A DNA stretch of 64,000 nt from Pseudomonas brassicacearum (GCF_000585995.1 NZ_CP007410.1:2073430-2137429); one strand, 5' to 3'; shown: positions 48,820-61,917, numbered from the stretch's first letter. Made by a program: numbers and translations. Notes: a model not told the origin generated them from the sequence alone.

Positions 48820-48833
48820 ATGACCTGAGTCAA
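48820..48833 (-). promoter_or_regulatory. Weak Anr-like site upstream of ccoN1
   Basis: On the minus strand TTGACTCAGGTCAT, which keeps 7 of 10 Anr positions, 85 bp upstream of ccoN1. Its poor match agrees with the largely oxygen-independent expression known for cco1 in P. aeruginosa. Confidence 0.35.
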
Positions 48834-49182
48834 TGCTTTCTAAAGCTGATTCTGCGGCCTTTCCATGTTCCGTGTAGGGACAAAATTGGCCCTCGGCAAA
48901 ATGTCGCAACGAAGGAAAGCGGCGAGGGGGTCGGGTCGGTTGTAACGGGGTGTGTTCGAACACGACGTTCGGGAGATGCCAGGCGATTGTCACAACACCC
49001 GGTATCTACCTGCCTTTGCGGCCTTTTTTGCCGAACGGATTGTCGAACACAACGGGTCGGGTCGACCTCAGACCGGCAATCGCCAGTGCACGAAGGGTCA
49101 GCTTAGACCCGATTCCGGAGAACCGAAAGGAGAGGGGGCAGAGGGTGCGACAATGCGTCGCAAAGGGGCAGCTACGAGCTTC

Positions 49183-49221
49183 AAGCTGCAAGCTACAAGG
49201 GGTACTCGTCGCTTGCAGCTT
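49183..49221. repeat. AAGCTGCAAGC inverted repeat after ccoP2
   Basis: A perfect 11-bp stem with a 17-base loop, next to further AGCTTC/GCTTGC words that continue into the last codons of ccoP2. It may be a repeat element and may terminate ccoP2 transcription, though no T run follows on that strand. Confidence 0.5.
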
Positions 49222-49230
49222 TTGCTTTGA

Positions 49231-50184
49231 CTAGCGGCTCACAGCTTGCGGCTTGCCGCTCAACTGCTCATCACTTTTCGAAAGGCTGTACACGTACGCA
49301 GCGAGAAGTTGCACCTTGTCATTGCCAAGCAGTTCATTCTGCGCCGGCATATGCCCCTGGCGGCCATGGCGAATGGTCTGCTGCAACTGGGCCAGGCTGG
49401 TGCCGTAGATGAAGCCGGCCGGTTGCGTCAGGTTCGGCGCACCCATGGCTTCAGTGCCCTGGCCGTTGGCGCCGTGGCAGGCGACGCAGGTGGTGTTGAA
49501 CGCTTGCTGACCGGCTTGCAGGTCGGCACCGCTGTCTGCCGGCAGCGGCAGGCCGGCCAGGTCGTGGCGTACATAGGCGGCTACGTTCTTGACCCCAGCG
49601 TCCCCCAGTACTTCGCCCCAGGCTGGCATCGCCGCCATGCGGCCGCCCAGGATGGTGGTCTTGATGGTGTCGGCAGCACCGCCCCAACGCCAGTTGCTGT
49701 CGGCCAGGTTCGGGAAGCCAAAGGCACCCTTGGCGTCCGAGCCATGGCAGACCGAGCAGTTGGAGGCAAACAAGCGGCCGCCCATCTTCAGCGCCTGTGG
49801 ATCCTTGGCGACTTCTTCCACTGGCATGGCGGCGAATTTGGCGAAGATCGGTCCGAACTTGGCATCGGCCTTGGCCATTTCCTTTTCCCATTCATGGGCG
49901 CCGGTCCAGCCGTTCTCGTAGCCCGGCAGGATGCCTTTCCAGTTGCCCAGGCCCGGATACAGGACCAGGTAGCCGACGGAAAACACCAGGGTGCCGGCGA
50001 ACAACAGGAACCACCACTGCGGCAGCGGGTTGTCGTACTCCTCGATGCCGTCGAAGCTGTGGCCCATGGTCTGGTCGACGCTGCCCTTGGTTTCGCCCTT
50101 GCGGGTAGCAATCAGCAGCCAGGTCAGGCCGATCAGGCTGCCGATGGTCAGTACGCAGATCCACGTACTCCAGAAGGTGGTCAT
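49231..50184 (-). CDS. ccoP2: cbb3-type cytochrome c oxidase subunit III (CcoP2)
   Basis: A 317-residue paralogue of CcoP1 with the same two membrane segments and haem motifs (CSVCH, CVACH). It lacks 14 residues between PGY and GWTG in the periplasmic linker and ends in an unrelated SGKPQAVSR tail that runs into a repeat. ATG 50184 ([12 protein letters not shown]) follows AAGGAG; the frame is open upstream but overlaps ccoQ2. Last gene of the cco2 operon. Confidence 0.95.
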   Translation of the reverse strand: MTTFWSTWICVLTIGSLIGLTWLLIATRKGETKGSVDQTMGHSFDGIEEYDNPLPQWWFLLFAGTLVFSVGYLVLYPGLGNWKGILPGYENGWTGAHEWEKEMAKADAKFGPIFAKFAAMPVEEVAKDPQALKMGGRLFASNCSVCHGSDAKGAFGFPNLADSNWRWGGAADTIKTTILGGRMAAMPAWGEVLGDAGVKNVAAYVRHDLAGLPLPADSGADLQAGQQAFNTTCVACHGANGQGTEAMGAPNLTQPAGFIYGTSLAQLQQTIRHGRQGHMPAQNELLGNDKVQLLAAYVYSLSKSDEQLSGKPQAVSR

Positions 50185-50384
50185 GGCCGGGTACTCCTTG
50201 TTGCAGGGTCTTGGGGGGTGGCGATGTCGGCGGGAGGCTCGTCGGCGAACGGCAGCAGGCGCGCTTCGGCGAACTCCGAACGGCGCTTGCTGCTGAATAC
50301 CCACAGGGTCAGGCCGATGAAGGCCACGAACACCACGACCGTGCCCAGGCCGCGGATCATTCCAGTACTCATTTCAAGAACCAT
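50181..50384 (-). CDS. ccoQ2: cbb3-type cytochrome c oxidase subunit CcoQ2
   Basis: A 67-residue CcoQ with one membrane span ([19 protein letters not shown]) and the [19 protein letters not shown] tail. GAGGTGAG precedes ATG 50384; ATG 50372 is an alternative. It overlaps ccoP2 by 4 bp. Confidence 0.93.
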   Translation of the reverse strand: MVLEMSTGMIRGLGTVVVFVAFIGLTLWVFSSKRRSEFAEARLLPFADEPPADIATPQDPATRSTRP

Positions 50385-50387
50385 GGC

Positions 50388-50996
50388 TCACCTCTTGCTC
50401 TTGATGGCAGTGCCGAGCACTTGCAGGTAGGCCACCAGGGCGTCCATTTCGGTCTTGCCCTTGAGCGAGGCCACGCTGCCGGTGATGTCGTCGTCGGTGT
50501 ACGGCACGCCCAGGGTGCGCATGGTGCGCAGCTTGGTTTCGGTGTGGCTGCTGTCTACCGCCTGGGTCACCAGCCATGGATAGGCCGGCATTTTCGACTC
50601 GGGCACGACGTTGCGCGGGTTGTACAAGTGGGCGCGGTGCCAGTCATCGGAGTAACGCGCGCCAACTCGGGCCAGATCCGGCCCGGTACGTTTGGAACCC
50701 CACAGGAACGGGTGGTCCCAGACGCTTTCACCGGCGACGGAGTAGTGGCCGTAACGCTCGGTCTCGGCACGGAACGGACGGATCATCTGCGAATGGCAAC
50801 CAACGCAGCCTTCGCGGATGTAGATGTCGCGGCCTTCCAGTTGCAGGGCGGTATAAGGCTTCATGCCGTCCACCGGTTTATTGGTCACGTCCTGGAAGAA
50901 CAGCGGCACGATCTGGGTCAGGCCGCCAATGCTCACGGCCAGGACCATCAGCAGCATCAACAGGCCGACGTTTTTTTCGATTGTTTCGTGTTTCAT
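50388..50996 (-). CDS. ccoO2: cbb3-type cytochrome c oxidase subunit II (CcoO2)
   Basis: A 202-residue paralogue of CcoO1 with an N-terminal anchor, haem motif CVGCHSQ and Met in [11 protein letters not shown]. Its central DNA is nearly identical to ccoO1. It lies 10 bp after ccoN2. Confidence 0.96.
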   Translation of the reverse strand: MKHETIEKNVGLLMLLMVLAVSIGGLTQIVPLFFQDVTNKPVDGMKPYTALQLEGRDIYIREGCVGCHSQMIRPFRAETERYGHYSVAGESVWDHPFLWGSKRTGPDLARVGARYSDDWHRAHLYNPRNVVPESKMPAYPWLVTQAVDSSHTETKLRTMRTLGVPYTDDDITGSVASLKGKTEMDALVAYLQVLGTAIKSKR

Positions 50997-51006
50997 GGTG
51001 GACTCC

Positions 51007-52431
51007 TCAGGCCATCTGCGCAGCAGCGGCGGCTTCGGCAGGCTGGTAGACCCGCACGGTGCGCCAGGTGTTGTAGGCCATCAGCAGCATGCCCAGAAGG
51101 AAGATCGACCCGCCCGCGAGCCGCACGACGAAGCCCGGGTGGCTGGCCGCCAGGGTTTCGACGAAGGAGTAGGTGAGCGTGCCGTCCTCGTTCACCGCAC
51201 GCCACATCAGGCCCTGGGCGATGCCGTTGACCCACATGGAGGCGATGTACAGCACGGTGCCGATGGTCGCGAGCCAGAAGTGCGCGTTGATCAGGCCGAT
51301 GCTGTGCATCTGTGGCCGGCCGAAGACTTTCGGGATCATGTGATAAAGCGCGCCGATGGAAATCATCGCCACCCAGCCGAGGGCGCCGGCGTGTACGTGG
51401 CCGATGGTCCAGTCGGTGTAGTGGGAGAGGGCGTTGACGGTCTTGATCGCCATCATCGGACCTTCGAAGGTCGACATGCCGTAGAACGCCAGGGACACCA
51501 CCAAAAAGCGCAGGATCGGGTCGCTGCGCAGCTTATGCCAGGCGCCCGAGAGGGTCATCATGCCGTTGATCATGCCGCCCCAGCTTGGCGCCAGGAGGAT
51601 CAGCGACATCACCATGCCCAGCGACTGCGCCCAGTCCGGCAGCGCGGTGTAGTGCAGGTGGTGGGGACCGGCCCAGATGTACAGGGTGATCAGCGCCCAG
51701 AAGTGCACGATGGACAGGCGATAGGAATACACCGGACGCTCGGCTTGCTTGGGCACGAAGTAGTACATCATCCCCAGGAAGCCTGCGGTGAGGAAGAAGC
51801 CCACGGCGTTGTGGCCGTACCACCACTGCACCATCGCGTCCGTGGCCCCGGCGTAGACCGAGTAGGACTTGGTGAAGCTCACGGGCAATTCCAGGTTGTT
51901 GACGATGTGCAGGATCGCCACGGTGAGGATGAACCCGCCGAAGAACCAGTTACCGACGTAGATGTGCTTGGTGTTGCGTTTGGCCACGGTGCCGAAGAAC
52001 ACGATGGCGTAGGCGACCCAGACGATGGTGATGAGAATGTCGATCGGCCATTCCAGCTCGGCGTACTCCTTGGAACTGGTGTAGCCCAGCGGCAGGCTGA
52101 TGGCCGCCAGCAGGATCACCAATTGCCAGCCCCAGAAGCAGAACGCCGCCAGTTTCGGGGCGAACAATTGAGTCTGGCAGGTGCGTTGCACCGAATAGAA
52201 CGAACTGGCGAACAATGCGCAGCCGCCAAAGGCGAAGATCACCGCGTTGGTGTGCAGTGGGCGCAGACGGCCGAAGCTGGTCCATGGCAAATCGAAGTTG
52301 AGTTGTGGCCAGACCAATTGGGCGGCGAGAAAAACCCCGAGCCCCATGCCGACGATGCCCCACACCACCGTCATAATGGCGAATTGGCGGACCACCTTGT
52401 AGTTGTAGGCGGTACTGATAGAAGTGTTCAT
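51007..52431 (-). CDS. ccoN2: cbb3-type cytochrome c oxidase subunit I (CcoN2)
   Basis: A 474-residue catalytic subunit with the same histidine set as CcoN1 ([35 protein letters not shown]). ATG 52431 starts [17 protein letters not shown], parallel to CcoN1; the frame stays open far upstream but without homology. A perfect Anr box lies 122-135 bp upstream, so this operon is predicted to be the strongly low-oxygen-induced one. Confidence 0.96.
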   Translation of the reverse strand: MNTSISTAYNYKVVRQFAIMTVVWGIVGMGLGVFLAAQLVWPQLNFDLPWTSFGRLRPLHTNAVIFAFGGCALFASSFYSVQRTCQTQLFAPKLAAFCFWGWQLVILLAAISLPLGYTSSKEYAELEWPIDILITIVWVAYAIVFFGTVAKRNTKHIYVGNWFFGGFILTVAILHIVNNLELPVSFTKSYSVYAGATDAMVQWWYGHNAVGFFLTAGFLGMMYYFVPKQAERPVYSYRLSIVHFWALITLYIWAGPHHLHYTALPDWAQSLGMVMSLILLAPSWGGMINGMMTLSGAWHKLRSDPILRFLVVSLAFYGMSTFEGPMMAIKTVNALSHYTDWTIGHVHAGALGWVAMISIGALYHMIPKVFGRPQMHSIGLINAHFWLATIGTVLYIASMWVNGIAQGLMWRAVNEDGTLTYSFVETLAASHPGFVVRLAGGSIFLLGMLLMAYNTWRTVRVYQPAEAAAAAQMA

Positions 52432-52527
52432 GGTTCCCCATCCACGGTTCAGCCGAAGTGAGCGCCTGCGCAAGGCAGTGCGGCGTCCTTCGCCTGGAGT
52501 TATAGGCAGACTAAAAGCGAGGTCAGC

Positions 52528-53214
52528 ATGGACAAACAGCACAAGGCCAGTATTGATAGAGATCAATGGGCGCGATGTGTGGCCGAACACGGCTGGCTCT
52601 GGACCGCCGGGCAATCGGGCGTTGGCACCGAGCCACCGACCCTGATCCTGGCCCACGGCGCGGGTGCGCCGATGGACAGCGGCTTCATGGAGGAAATGGC
52701 CGCGCGCCTTGCCGCGCATGGCATCAACGTGTTGCGCTTCGAGTTTCCCTACATGGCTCAACGACGTTTGGATGGGGGCAAGCGCCCACCCAACCCGGCG
52801 CCGAAGCTGCTGGAGTGCTGGCGTGAGGTGTACGCCACGGTGCGGCCTTATGTCGCTGGGCGGCTGGCCATTGGCGGCAAGTCCATGGGCGGGCGCATGG
52901 CGAGCCTGGTAGCCGATGAGTTGAGCGTCGATGCGCTGGTGTGCCTGGGCTATCCCTTCTATGCGGTGGGCAAGCCAGAGAAGCCACGGGTCGAGCACTT
53001 GGCGGGACTGAGGACTCGAACCTTGATCGTCCAGGGCGAGCGCGATGCGTTGGGCAACCGGGAAGCGGTGCAGGGGTATGATTTGTCACCGGAAATCGAG
53101 GTGATGTGGCTGGTGGCGGGGGATCATGATTTGAAACCGCTGAAGGCTTCGGGGTTTAGTCATGAGCAGCATTTGGAGGCTGCGGCGCAGAAAGTGGCCG
53201 GGTTTCTTCTGTAG
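52528..53214 (+). CDS. Alpha/beta family hydrolase
   Basis: A 228-residue alpha/beta hydrolase of the KANL3/Tex30-like group. The nucleophile elbow is [10 protein letters not shown], with [14 protein letters not shown] at the oxyanion region and GDHDLKP near the C-terminus supplying the histidine. The substrate is unknown. ATG 52528 has GAGG about 6 bases upstream. Codons 9-13 form a perfect Anr box that faces the divergent ccoN2 operon; a later GTG start (52579) would remove this overlap but has no ribosome site. Confidence 0.87.
   Translation: MDKQHKASIDRDQWARCVAEHGWLWTAGQSGVGTEPPTLILAHGAGAPMDSGFMEEMAARLAAHGINVLRFEFPYMAQRRLDGGKRPPNPAPKLLECWREVYATVRPYVAGRLAIGGKSMGGRMASLVADELSVDALVCLGYPFYAVGKPEKPRVEHLAGLRTRTLIVQGERDALGNREAVQGYDLSPEIEVMWLVAGDHDLKPLKASGFSHEQHLEAAAQKVAGFLL
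52553..52566 (-). promoter_or_regulatory. Perfect Anr box upstream of ccoN2
   Basis: TTGATAGAGATCAA matches TTGAT-N4-ATCAA at all positions. It lies inside the first codons of the divergent hydrolase gene. A class II promoter would start near 52518. Confidence 0.85.
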
Positions 53215-53235
53215 AACGATGTTGTTTGACCGGGC

Positions 53236-53325
53236 CTCTTCGCGGGCAAGCCCGCTCCCACATGGGAATGCATTCGCGTGAACGCCTACGGTCCCCTGTG
53301 GGAGCGAGCTTGCTCGCGATAGCGG
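53236..53325. repeat. REP pair with mixed arms
   Basis: Arms TTCGCGGGCAAGCCCGCTCC and GTGGGAGCGAGCTTGCTCGC, of different subtypes, separated by about 40 bp after the hydrolase gene. Confidence 0.9.
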
Positions 53326-53338
53326 TCTCTCAAGCAAT

Positions 53339-53373
53339 AAAAAACCCGGAAGCTTTCGCTGTCCGGGTTTTTT
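53339..53373. terminator. Bidirectional terminator between the hydrolase and aer
   Basis: CCCGGA and TCCGGG with an 11-base loop, flanked by six A on one side and six T on the other, so it can end transcripts from both convergent genes. Confidence 0.92.
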
Positions 53374-53389
53374 ATGAGGCAGGCATCTG

Positions 53390-54955
53390 TCAGCGGTTAA
53401 ACCGCTCCACCAACGAATACTGGGTATTGGCCGTTCGGGTCAGTTCTTCGCTCAGCAGCGCCGAGCTGTGGGCCTGCCCCGAGGTCTGGTCAGCCAGTGC
53501 CGAGATGTTGCTGATGTTGCGGCTGATCTCCTCGGCCACTGAGCTTTGTTCCTCGGTGGCAGCGGCGATCTGTGTGGTCATGTCGGTGATGTGGGCCACC
53601 GCTTCGCTGATCCCCACCAATGCCTGGTCCGCTTCCATGACCCGCGCCACGCCTTCTTCAGCTTGGCGATGGCCGGCGTCCATGGTCTGCACGGCGTTGG
53701 TGGCGGTTTGCTGGAGCTTGGCGATCAGGGCATGGATCTGCCCGGTGGATTCGCTGGTGCGTTGCGCCAGTTGCCGCACTTCGTCGGCCACCACGGCGAA
53801 GCCGCGGCCCATTTCCCCGGCGCGGGCCGCTTCGATGGCGGCATTGAGGGCCAGCAGGTTGGTCTGGTCGGCGATGCCTTTGATCACATCTACCACGCCA
53901 CCGATCTCGTCGCTGTCTTTGGCCAACTGGGTCACGGTCTGGCCGGTTTCGCCGACCACTACTGAAAGGCGCTCGATGGCTTCGCGGGTTTCCCCAGCGA
54001 TGTCGCGGCCGCGACGGGTCAGGCGATTGGCTTCCTGGGTGGCATCGGCCGTGCGCTGCACGTGACTGGCGACTTCCTGGGTGGTCGCGGCCATCTGGTT
54101 GACCGCAGTGGCGACCTGTTCGGTTTCTATCCGCTGGCGCTCCAGGCCACTGGAGCTGTTGTGGGCCAGGGTGTTGGACTGGCGGGCCTGGTCGTTAAGG
54201 TGCTCGGCGGTGTCCTGCAGGCGGGTCAGGCAGGTTTTCAGGCGCGCTTCCTGGCTGAGGATCGACATCTCCAGGCGTGCCTGGGCGCCGCGACTGTCGG
54301 TGTACATTTGGGCGATCAGCGGGTCGGAGGTGGTTTGCTCGGCCAGGCGCAGCAGGCGCTTGACTCCGCGTTGCTGCCATTGCAGGCCCATCAGGCCCAA
54401 CGGCACCGATAACACAGCAGCCAGGGCAAAGCCCCAATGGGAGTTGAAGAAGGCTCCCACGACGAAACTCAACTGGCTGACCAGGATAAACGGCAGCCAG
54501 TCCTGCAGCATCGGCAACCATTTGTCGCTGCTGGGGACCGCGGATTTGCCCTTGTTGATACGTTGATAAAGCGCTTCGGCCCGGGCGATCTGCTCGGCGG
54601 AAGGCTTGACTCGCACCGATTCGTAGCCGACCACCTGATTGCCTTCGAACACTGGCGTGACGTAGGCGTTGACCCAGTAATGGTCACCGTTCTTGCTGCG
54701 ATTCTTGACGATGCCCATCCATGGCAAGTCTTGTTTCAGCGTGCTCCACATGTGCGCAAACACGGCAGGCGGGACATCGGGGTGACGCACGAGATTGTGC
54801 GGTGAACGGATCAGCTCTTCCTTTGAATACCCACTGATTTCAACGAACGCGTCGTTGCAGTAGGTGATCACGCCCTTGGCATCGGTGGTGGAAATCAATC
54901 GTTGCTGGGCCGGGAAGGTCCTTTCTCGTTGTGTGACGGGCTGGTTGTTACGCAT
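53390..54955 (-). CDS. aer: Aerotaxis receptor Aer (PAS and MCP domains)
   Basis: A 521-residue chemoreceptor. An N-terminal PAS domain (residues about 10-120, [17 protein letters not shown]) would bind FAD and sense redox state. A hydrophobic segment (about 150-195) anchors the protein without a periplasmic domain. The C-terminal signalling domain has the MCP hairpin tip [23 protein letters not shown] 54955 gives [17 protein letters not shown], the usual Aer start. Its place beside the cco genes links it to oxygen responses; no clear Anr site is seen upstream. Confidence 0.94.
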   Translation of the reverse strand: MRNNQPVTQRERTFPAQQRLISTTDAKGVITYCNDAFVEISGYSKEELIRSPHNLVRHPDVPPAVFAHMWSTLKQDLPWMGIVKNRSKNGDHYWVNAYVTPVFEGNQVVGYESVRVKPSAEQIARAEALYQRINKGKSAVPSSDKWLPMLQDWLPFILVSQLSFVVGAFFNSHWGFALAAVLSVPLGLMGLQWQQRGVKRLLRLAEQTTSDPLIAQMYTDSRGAQARLEMSILSQEARLKTCLTRLQDTAEHLNDQARQSNTLAHNSSSGLERQRIETEQVATAVNQMAATTQEVASHVQRTADATQEANRLTRRGRDIAGETREAIERLSVVVGETGQTVTQLAKDSDEIGGVVDVIKGIADQTNLLALNAAIEAARAGEMGRGFAVVADEVRQLAQRTSESTGQIHALIAKLQQTATNAVQTMDAGHRQAEEGVARVMEADQALVGISEAVAHITDMTTQIAAATEEQSSVAEEISRNISNISALADQTSGQAHSSALLSEELTRTANTQYSLVERFNR

Positions 54956-55032
54956 GGTGTGGTCAATCCGCAAGGCTTTGAAAGGTTGTCGGCGCCGTCA
55001 GGTTTTTATTGAAGTTATTTTTCCCGTCGCTA

Positions 55033-55821
55033 TCACGCCAGCATTGGGTAGGTAAATAGGGCGAAATGAAGCAGGTTGAGGCCGAAGTGGGTGGCAATCG
55101 CCGCACCCAGACCGCCAAAGCGATAGGCAAGGCCGTAACCGATACCCGCCAGGCCCGACAGCAGCACCCACTCCCAGCCAGCCCCGACGTGCACCAGGCC
55201 GAACAGCAGCGAAGCCAGCAGTAACGCCAGATTGTCGCCGTAGCCCAGATGTTTGAAGTATCGGCTCAGGCCTCCTTGAATGTAGCCACGAAACAGTGCT
55301 TCCTCCACCAGGGTGACCAATAAAAGATTATTAAATACCCACAACCAGGCGTGATCCGGCCACTTCGGCGCCCAATGGATCATGCCCAGCAGCAGCGCCC
55401 CGCCGAGGGCCAGCACCGCGCTCAGCGCCAGCCCCAGGGCCGTGGCGTAGACCGCCAAACGCAACGAGCGCCGGCCGACGATCCAGGGGCAGGCCAGCAG
55501 CAGCCAGAAGCCGATCAGCGCCTTGTCCTGGTTCAGGTACATGGCAAACGGCACAGCGTCATCGGTCAAGCGTTGCGCCGGGATCGCTCGCCCATTGAAG
55601 AAGCCCGGCATCCAGTGCAGGGCCAGCGCCAGCGCCATCACCACGAACAGGACATGGCCGAGAAACCGCCCTACCGGCATCTGCTGTTGACGAACGGCAT
55701 ACCCGGCGAGTAGCAACAGTGCTATCGAAATGACCGCGGTCCAGGCCAAATGGCCGAAGATCAGGGCCAGGCCATAGCCGATGGAGAGGAGGGCCAGGTA
55801 GGGCCAGGGTAGGGCAGGCAT
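55033..55821 (-). CDS. CPBP family intramembrane glutamic endopeptidase
   Basis: A 262-residue membrane protein with about eight spans. The CPBP/Abi active-site motifs are LVEEALFRGYI (EExxxR) and the histidines of FGLVHVG and ATHFGLNLLHF. In bacteria these proteases act on prenylated or membrane substrates, or in bacteriocin self-protection. No peptide cluster is near, so the role is open. It lies 77 bp before aer and may be co-transcribed with it. Confidence 0.88.
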   Translation of the reverse strand: MPALPWPYLALLSIGYGLALIFGHLAWTAVISIALLLLAGYAVRQQQMPVGRFLGHVLFVVMALALALHWMPGFFNGRAIPAQRLTDDAVPFAMYLNQDKALIGFWLLLACPWIVGRRSLRLAVYATALGLALSAVLALGGALLLGMIHWAPKWPDHAWLWVFNNLLLVTLVEEALFRGYIQGGLSRYFKHLGYGDNLALLLASLLFGLVHVGAGWEWVLLSGLAGIGYGLAYRFGGLGAAIATHFGLNLLHFALFTYPMLA

Positions 55822-55899
55822 ATCACATCCTTTTGAGGCGGGTGAGCGGTTGAGGCGGGCAGGCAGGCTGAGTCGGCGGGATTATAGGCAGGCTGATAC

Positions 55900-55930
55900 A
55901 AAAACACCGCCCTTAAGCGGCGGTGTTTTC
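55900..55930 (-). terminator. Terminator of acnA
   Basis: ACACCGCC and GGCGGTGT form an 8-bp stem flanked by A and T runs, 16 bp past the acnA stop. Confidence 0.92.
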
Positions 55931-55945
55931 GTAGGACGGGTCTTT

Positions 55946-58687
<2,742 letters not shown>

Positions 58688-58859
58688 TGAAATAACTCCT
58701 TTGAGTCCGCACGGCTACGGACTGACGGGACGGGCAGAGCCTTTAACCTAGCCCTGTTTTAAGCGTATGACTAATCACTGGACTCTATGGGCAGGTCCGG
58801 GGTTCCGAACTCCGCTATCATGCGGCGGTTTTCGTGACAGGCTTTGCTACGGAGTTTCA

Positions 58860-59933
58860 ATGAACACGCTTTTTATGCACTGTCGGCCGGGCTTCGAAGG
58901 CGAGGTCTGTTCCGAGATCGCCGAGCACGCCGCGCGGCTCAACGTGGCCGGCTACGCCAAGGCCAAATCGGCCAGTGCCTGCGCCGAATTTGTCTGCACC
59001 GAAGACGACGGCGCCGAACGGTTGATGCGCGGCCAGCGTTTCGCCGAGTTGATTTTTCCGCGCCAGTGGGCCCGCGGTACCTTCATTGATTTGCCGGAAA
59101 CCGACCGCATCAGTGTCATTTTGGCCCACATGGCCGATTTCCCGACCTGCGGCAGCCTGTGGCTGGAAGTCGTGGACACCAACGACGGCAAGGAGCTGTC
59201 GAACTTCTGCAAAAAGTTCGAAGGGCCGCTGCGCAAAGCGCTGAGCGCTGCCGGCAAGCTGCTGGACGACCCACGCAAGCCGCGTCTGCTGCTGACGTTC
59301 AAGAGTGGCCGCGAAGTGTTCCTGGGCCTGGCAGACCCTGATAATTCGGCGATGTGGCCGATGGGCATTCCTCGCCTGAAATTCCCCCGGGAGGCGCCGA
59401 GCCGCTCCACCCTCAAACTCGAGGAAGCCTGGCACCATTTCATCCCGCGGGACCAATGGGACGAGCGCCTGCACGGTGACATGACTGGCGTGGACCTCGG
59501 CGCGGCACCCGGTGGCTGGACCTGGCAACTGGTGAACCGTGGGATGCTGGTGACCGCCATCGACAACGGTCCGATGGCTGAAAGCCTGATGGACACCGGC
59601 CTGGTGCAGCACCTGATGGCGGACGGCTTTACCTTCAAGCCGAAACAACCGGTGGACTGGATGGTCTGCGACATCGTCGAGAAGCCGGCGCGTAACGCGG
59701 CGATGCTGGAAGAGTGGATCGGCGAGGGCCATTGTCGCGAAGCGGTGGTCAATCTCAAGCTGCCGATGAAGCAACGGTACGCCGAGGTCAAGCGCCTGCT
59801 CGAACGCATTGCCGACGGTTTCAAGGCCCGGGGCATCAAGGTCGAGATCGGTTGCAAGCAGCTGTACCACGACCGTGAGGAAGTGACCTGCCATTTGCGG
59901 CGGTTGGACACGAAGAAGCCGAAGTCCCGTTGA
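58860..59933 (+). CDS. rlmM: 23S rRNA (cytidine-2498-2'-O)-methyltransferase RlmM
   Basis: A 357-residue enzyme with an N-terminal THUMP-like half and a C-terminal Rossmann methyltransferase (VDLGAAPGGWTWQL). The K-D-K-E catalytic set is seen in part as MVCDIVEKP and VNLKLPMKQRY. It 2'-O-methylates C2498 of 23S rRNA with S-adenosylmethionine. ATG 58860 follows GGAG at 5 bases and gives MNTLFMHCRPGFEGE; the frame is open upstream without support. Confidence 0.95.
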   Translation: MNTLFMHCRPGFEGEVCSEIAEHAARLNVAGYAKAKSASACAEFVCTEDDGAERLMRGQRFAELIFPRQWARGTFIDLPETDRISVILAHMADFPTCGSLWLEVVDTNDGKELSNFCKKFEGPLRKALSAAGKLLDDPRKPRLLLTFKSGREVFLGLADPDNSAMWPMGIPRLKFPREAPSRSTLKLEEAWHHFIPRDQWDERLHGDMTGVDLGAAPGGWTWQLVNRGMLVTAIDNGPMAESLMDTGLVQHLMADGFTFKPKQPVDWMVCDIVEKPARNAAMLEEWIGEGHCREAVVNLKLPMKQRYAEVKRLLERIADGFKARGIKVEIGCKQLYHDREEVTCHLRRLDTKKPKSR

Positions 59934-59951
59934 TGCTGCCTTGGGCAGTTT

Positions 59952-60052
59952 TGTGGCGAGGGAGCTTGCTCCCGCTGGGTTGCGAAGCAACCCCGATCCA
60001 AAGAGCGACGACTGCTGCGCAGCCGAGCGGGAGCAAGCTCCCTCGCCACAGG
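59952..60052. repeat. REP pair, GTGGCGAGGG type
   Basis: GTGGCGAGGGAGCTTGCTCC and its complement flank CTGGGTTGCGAAGCAACCC and a short spacer, between rlmM and tusA. Confidence 0.92.
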
Positions 60053-60119
60053 TATGGATACAGGTCTGTTAAGGGCGCCGACATTGCGCGACAATGCCGG
60101 CCAGTTTCAGGAGTAGAAC

Positions 60120-60371
60120 ATGAGTGAAATGAACGACACGCCGGTCGACGGCACGCTGGATGCCACCGGCCTCAATTGCCCGGAGCCGGTGATGATGCTG
60201 CACCAGCATATCCGTGACCTGGCTCCCGGTGGCCTGCTGAAAGTCATCGCCACCGACCCCTCGACCCGCCGCGACATCCCCAAGTTTTGCGTGTTCCTGG
60301 ACCACGAACTGGTGGCCCAGCAGGAAGAGGCGGGCACCTACCTCTACTGGATCCGCAAGAAGCTCGCTTAA
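60120..60371 (+). CDS. tusA: Sulfurtransferase TusA
   Basis: An 83-residue TusA/SirA protein with the active-site motif [11 protein letters not shown] (CPxP). It carries persulfide sulfur in tRNA 2-thiouridine and cofactor synthesis. CAGGAG is 7-8 bases before the ATG. Its stop overlaps the convergent MATE gene stop by 4 bp. Confidence 0.95.
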   Translation: MSEMNDTPVDGTLDATGLNCPEPVMMLHQHIRDLAPGGLLKVIATDPSTRRDIPKFCVFLDHELVAQQEEAGTYLYWIRKKLA

Positions 60372-61771
60372 CCCGTCGAGCGGCTGATGCGGATCTGCTT
60401 GCGCGCGCTGCGGGCCAGGCGAATCGACAGCATCAGCGCCGCGCAGCTCAGGCCCACGATCAAGCCTTGCCACAACCCGCTCGGGCCGCTGGCCGCGCCG
60501 AGCCAATCGGTCAGACCCAGGGCATAACCCACTGGCAGGCCGATGCCCCAATACGCGAACAGCGTCAGGATCATCGTCACCCGGGTGTCCTGATAGCCGC
60601 GCAACGCGCCCGCCGCCGTGACCTGGATCGCATCGGAAAACTGAAACAGCGCCGCATAGACGATCAGCATCGACGCCACCTCGATCACCACCGGATCGGC
60701 GGTATAGATCGCCGCGATGGGCCCGCGCAGTGCGAACATCAGGCTCGCCGACAGGCAGGCGTAGGCCAACGCCGTGCCCATGCCCACACCCGCGGCGAAA
60801 CGCGCTTCACGGGGCTGAGCGCGCCCCAGGGCCTGGCCGACCCGCACCGTCACGGCCATGCCCAGGGAGTAGGGGATCATGAACACCAGGGAACTGAAGT
60901 TCAGCGCGATCTGGTGCCCGGCAACCACGGTGGCGCCGAGGCTGCCGATCAGCAGGGCAATCACTGCGAAAATACTCGACTCGGCAAACACCGCGATGCC
61001 AATCGGCAGGCCGATGCCCAGCAGGCGCTTGATGACCGCCCACTGCGGCCAGTCGAAACGCCTGAACAACCGGCTCGATTGATAGGCCGGTGCCCAGCGG
61101 GCCCAACCCGCCATGCCCAGGGCCATGACCCACATCACGATGGCCGTGGCCCAGCCGCAACCGACGCCGCCCATGGCCGGCACGCCGAGGTGGCCGTAGA
61201 TGAAGATGTAATTGAGTGGAATGTTCAGTGCCAGCCCGCACAAGCCCAACACCATTGCCGGACGCGTACGACCCAGGCCGTCGCTGAAGCAGCGCAGCAC
61301 GTGATACAGCGCCACGGCCGGCAGGCCGGTGCCGATACCCCGCAGGTATTCCATGCACGGACCGATCAGTTCAGGGTCGACCTTCATGATGTGCAGGATC
61401 GGCTCGGCACTGAACAGCGCCAGCGTGGCGATCAACCCCACCACCAGCGCCAGCCACAGCGCCTGGCGTACCAATGGACCGATCTGGTCGAACGTGCCGG
61501 CGCCGAAGCGCTGGGCGACTTTCGGGGTGGTGGCCAGCAGCGTGCCGGTCATCAACAGGAACACCGGCACCCAGATCGAGTTGCCCAGCGCCACCGCCGC
61601 CAAGTCCCGCGGGCCGACGCGCCCCGCCATCACGGCATCGACAAAGCCCATGGCGGTGGTCGCCAATTGCGCCACCATGATCGGCAATGCCAAGGCCAGC
61701 AGCGTTCTGAGCTCCAGGCGTACCCGGGCTGGGCGGGAGAGGGGGGTGGGGGTGTCGATCACAGGGTTCAC
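60368..61771 (-). CDS. MATE family multidrug efflux transporter
   Basis: A 467-residue, 12-span transporter of the NorM subfamily: [20 protein letters not shown] in TM1 and the repeated half ([19 protein letters not shown] in TM7). It probably exports cationic drugs or dyes with Na+ or H+. The start is GTG 61771; no better ATG is near. It has no linked regulator. Confidence 0.92.
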   Translation of the reverse strand: MNPVIDTPTPLSRPARVRLELRTLLALALPIMVAQLATTAMGFVDAVMAGRVGPRDLAAVALGNSIWVPVFLLMTGTLLATTPKVAQRFGAGTFDQIGPLVRQALWLALVVGLIATLALFSAEPILHIMKVDPELIGPCMEYLRGIGTGLPAVALYHVLRCFSDGLGRTRPAMVLGLCGLALNIPLNYIFIYGHLGVPAMGGVGCGWATAIVMWVMALGMAGWARWAPAYQSSRLFRRFDWPQWAVIKRLLGIGLPIGIAVFAESSIFAVIALLIGSLGATVVAGHQIALNFSSLVFMIPYSLGMAVTVRVGQALGRAQPREARFAAGVGMGTALAYACLSASLMFALRGPIAAIYTADPVVIEVASMLIVYAALFQFSDAIQVTAAGALRGYQDTRVTMILTLFAYWGIGLPVGYALGLTDWLGAASGPSGLWQGLIVGLSCAALMLSIRLARSARKQIRISRSTG

Positions 61772-61917
61772 AGGCGAAGCGTCCGAAAAGATTAAGCGCG
61801 AGGCGGCGGATTCTACGCCTTGACGCAGTGGTCAGGAAAAAACCTGTGTTGTGGATTTGTAATCGCTTGCTCCCGCGTGTCCAGCCTGTACTGTTTGGAC
61901 CGGGGACAGGGTGACCC

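Larger units (their letters stand above)
48736..49230. other. Intergenic region between the two cco operons
   Basis: 495 bp without a supported gene. It contains the weak Anr-like site at 48820-48833, a 12-bp palindrome GTGTTCGAACAC at 48952-48963 with another CGAACAC near 49043, and an AAGCTGCAAGC/GCTTGCAGCTT hairpin at 49183-49221 next to the ccoP2 end. Short frames here (60-90 codons) lack ribosome sites and resemble no family I know. Confidence 0.5.

Noticed and set aside
48950..49234. Short open frames between the cco operons
   Set aside because: No ribosome site, no recognisable protein pattern, and two overlapping frames share the same DNA; treated as intergenic.
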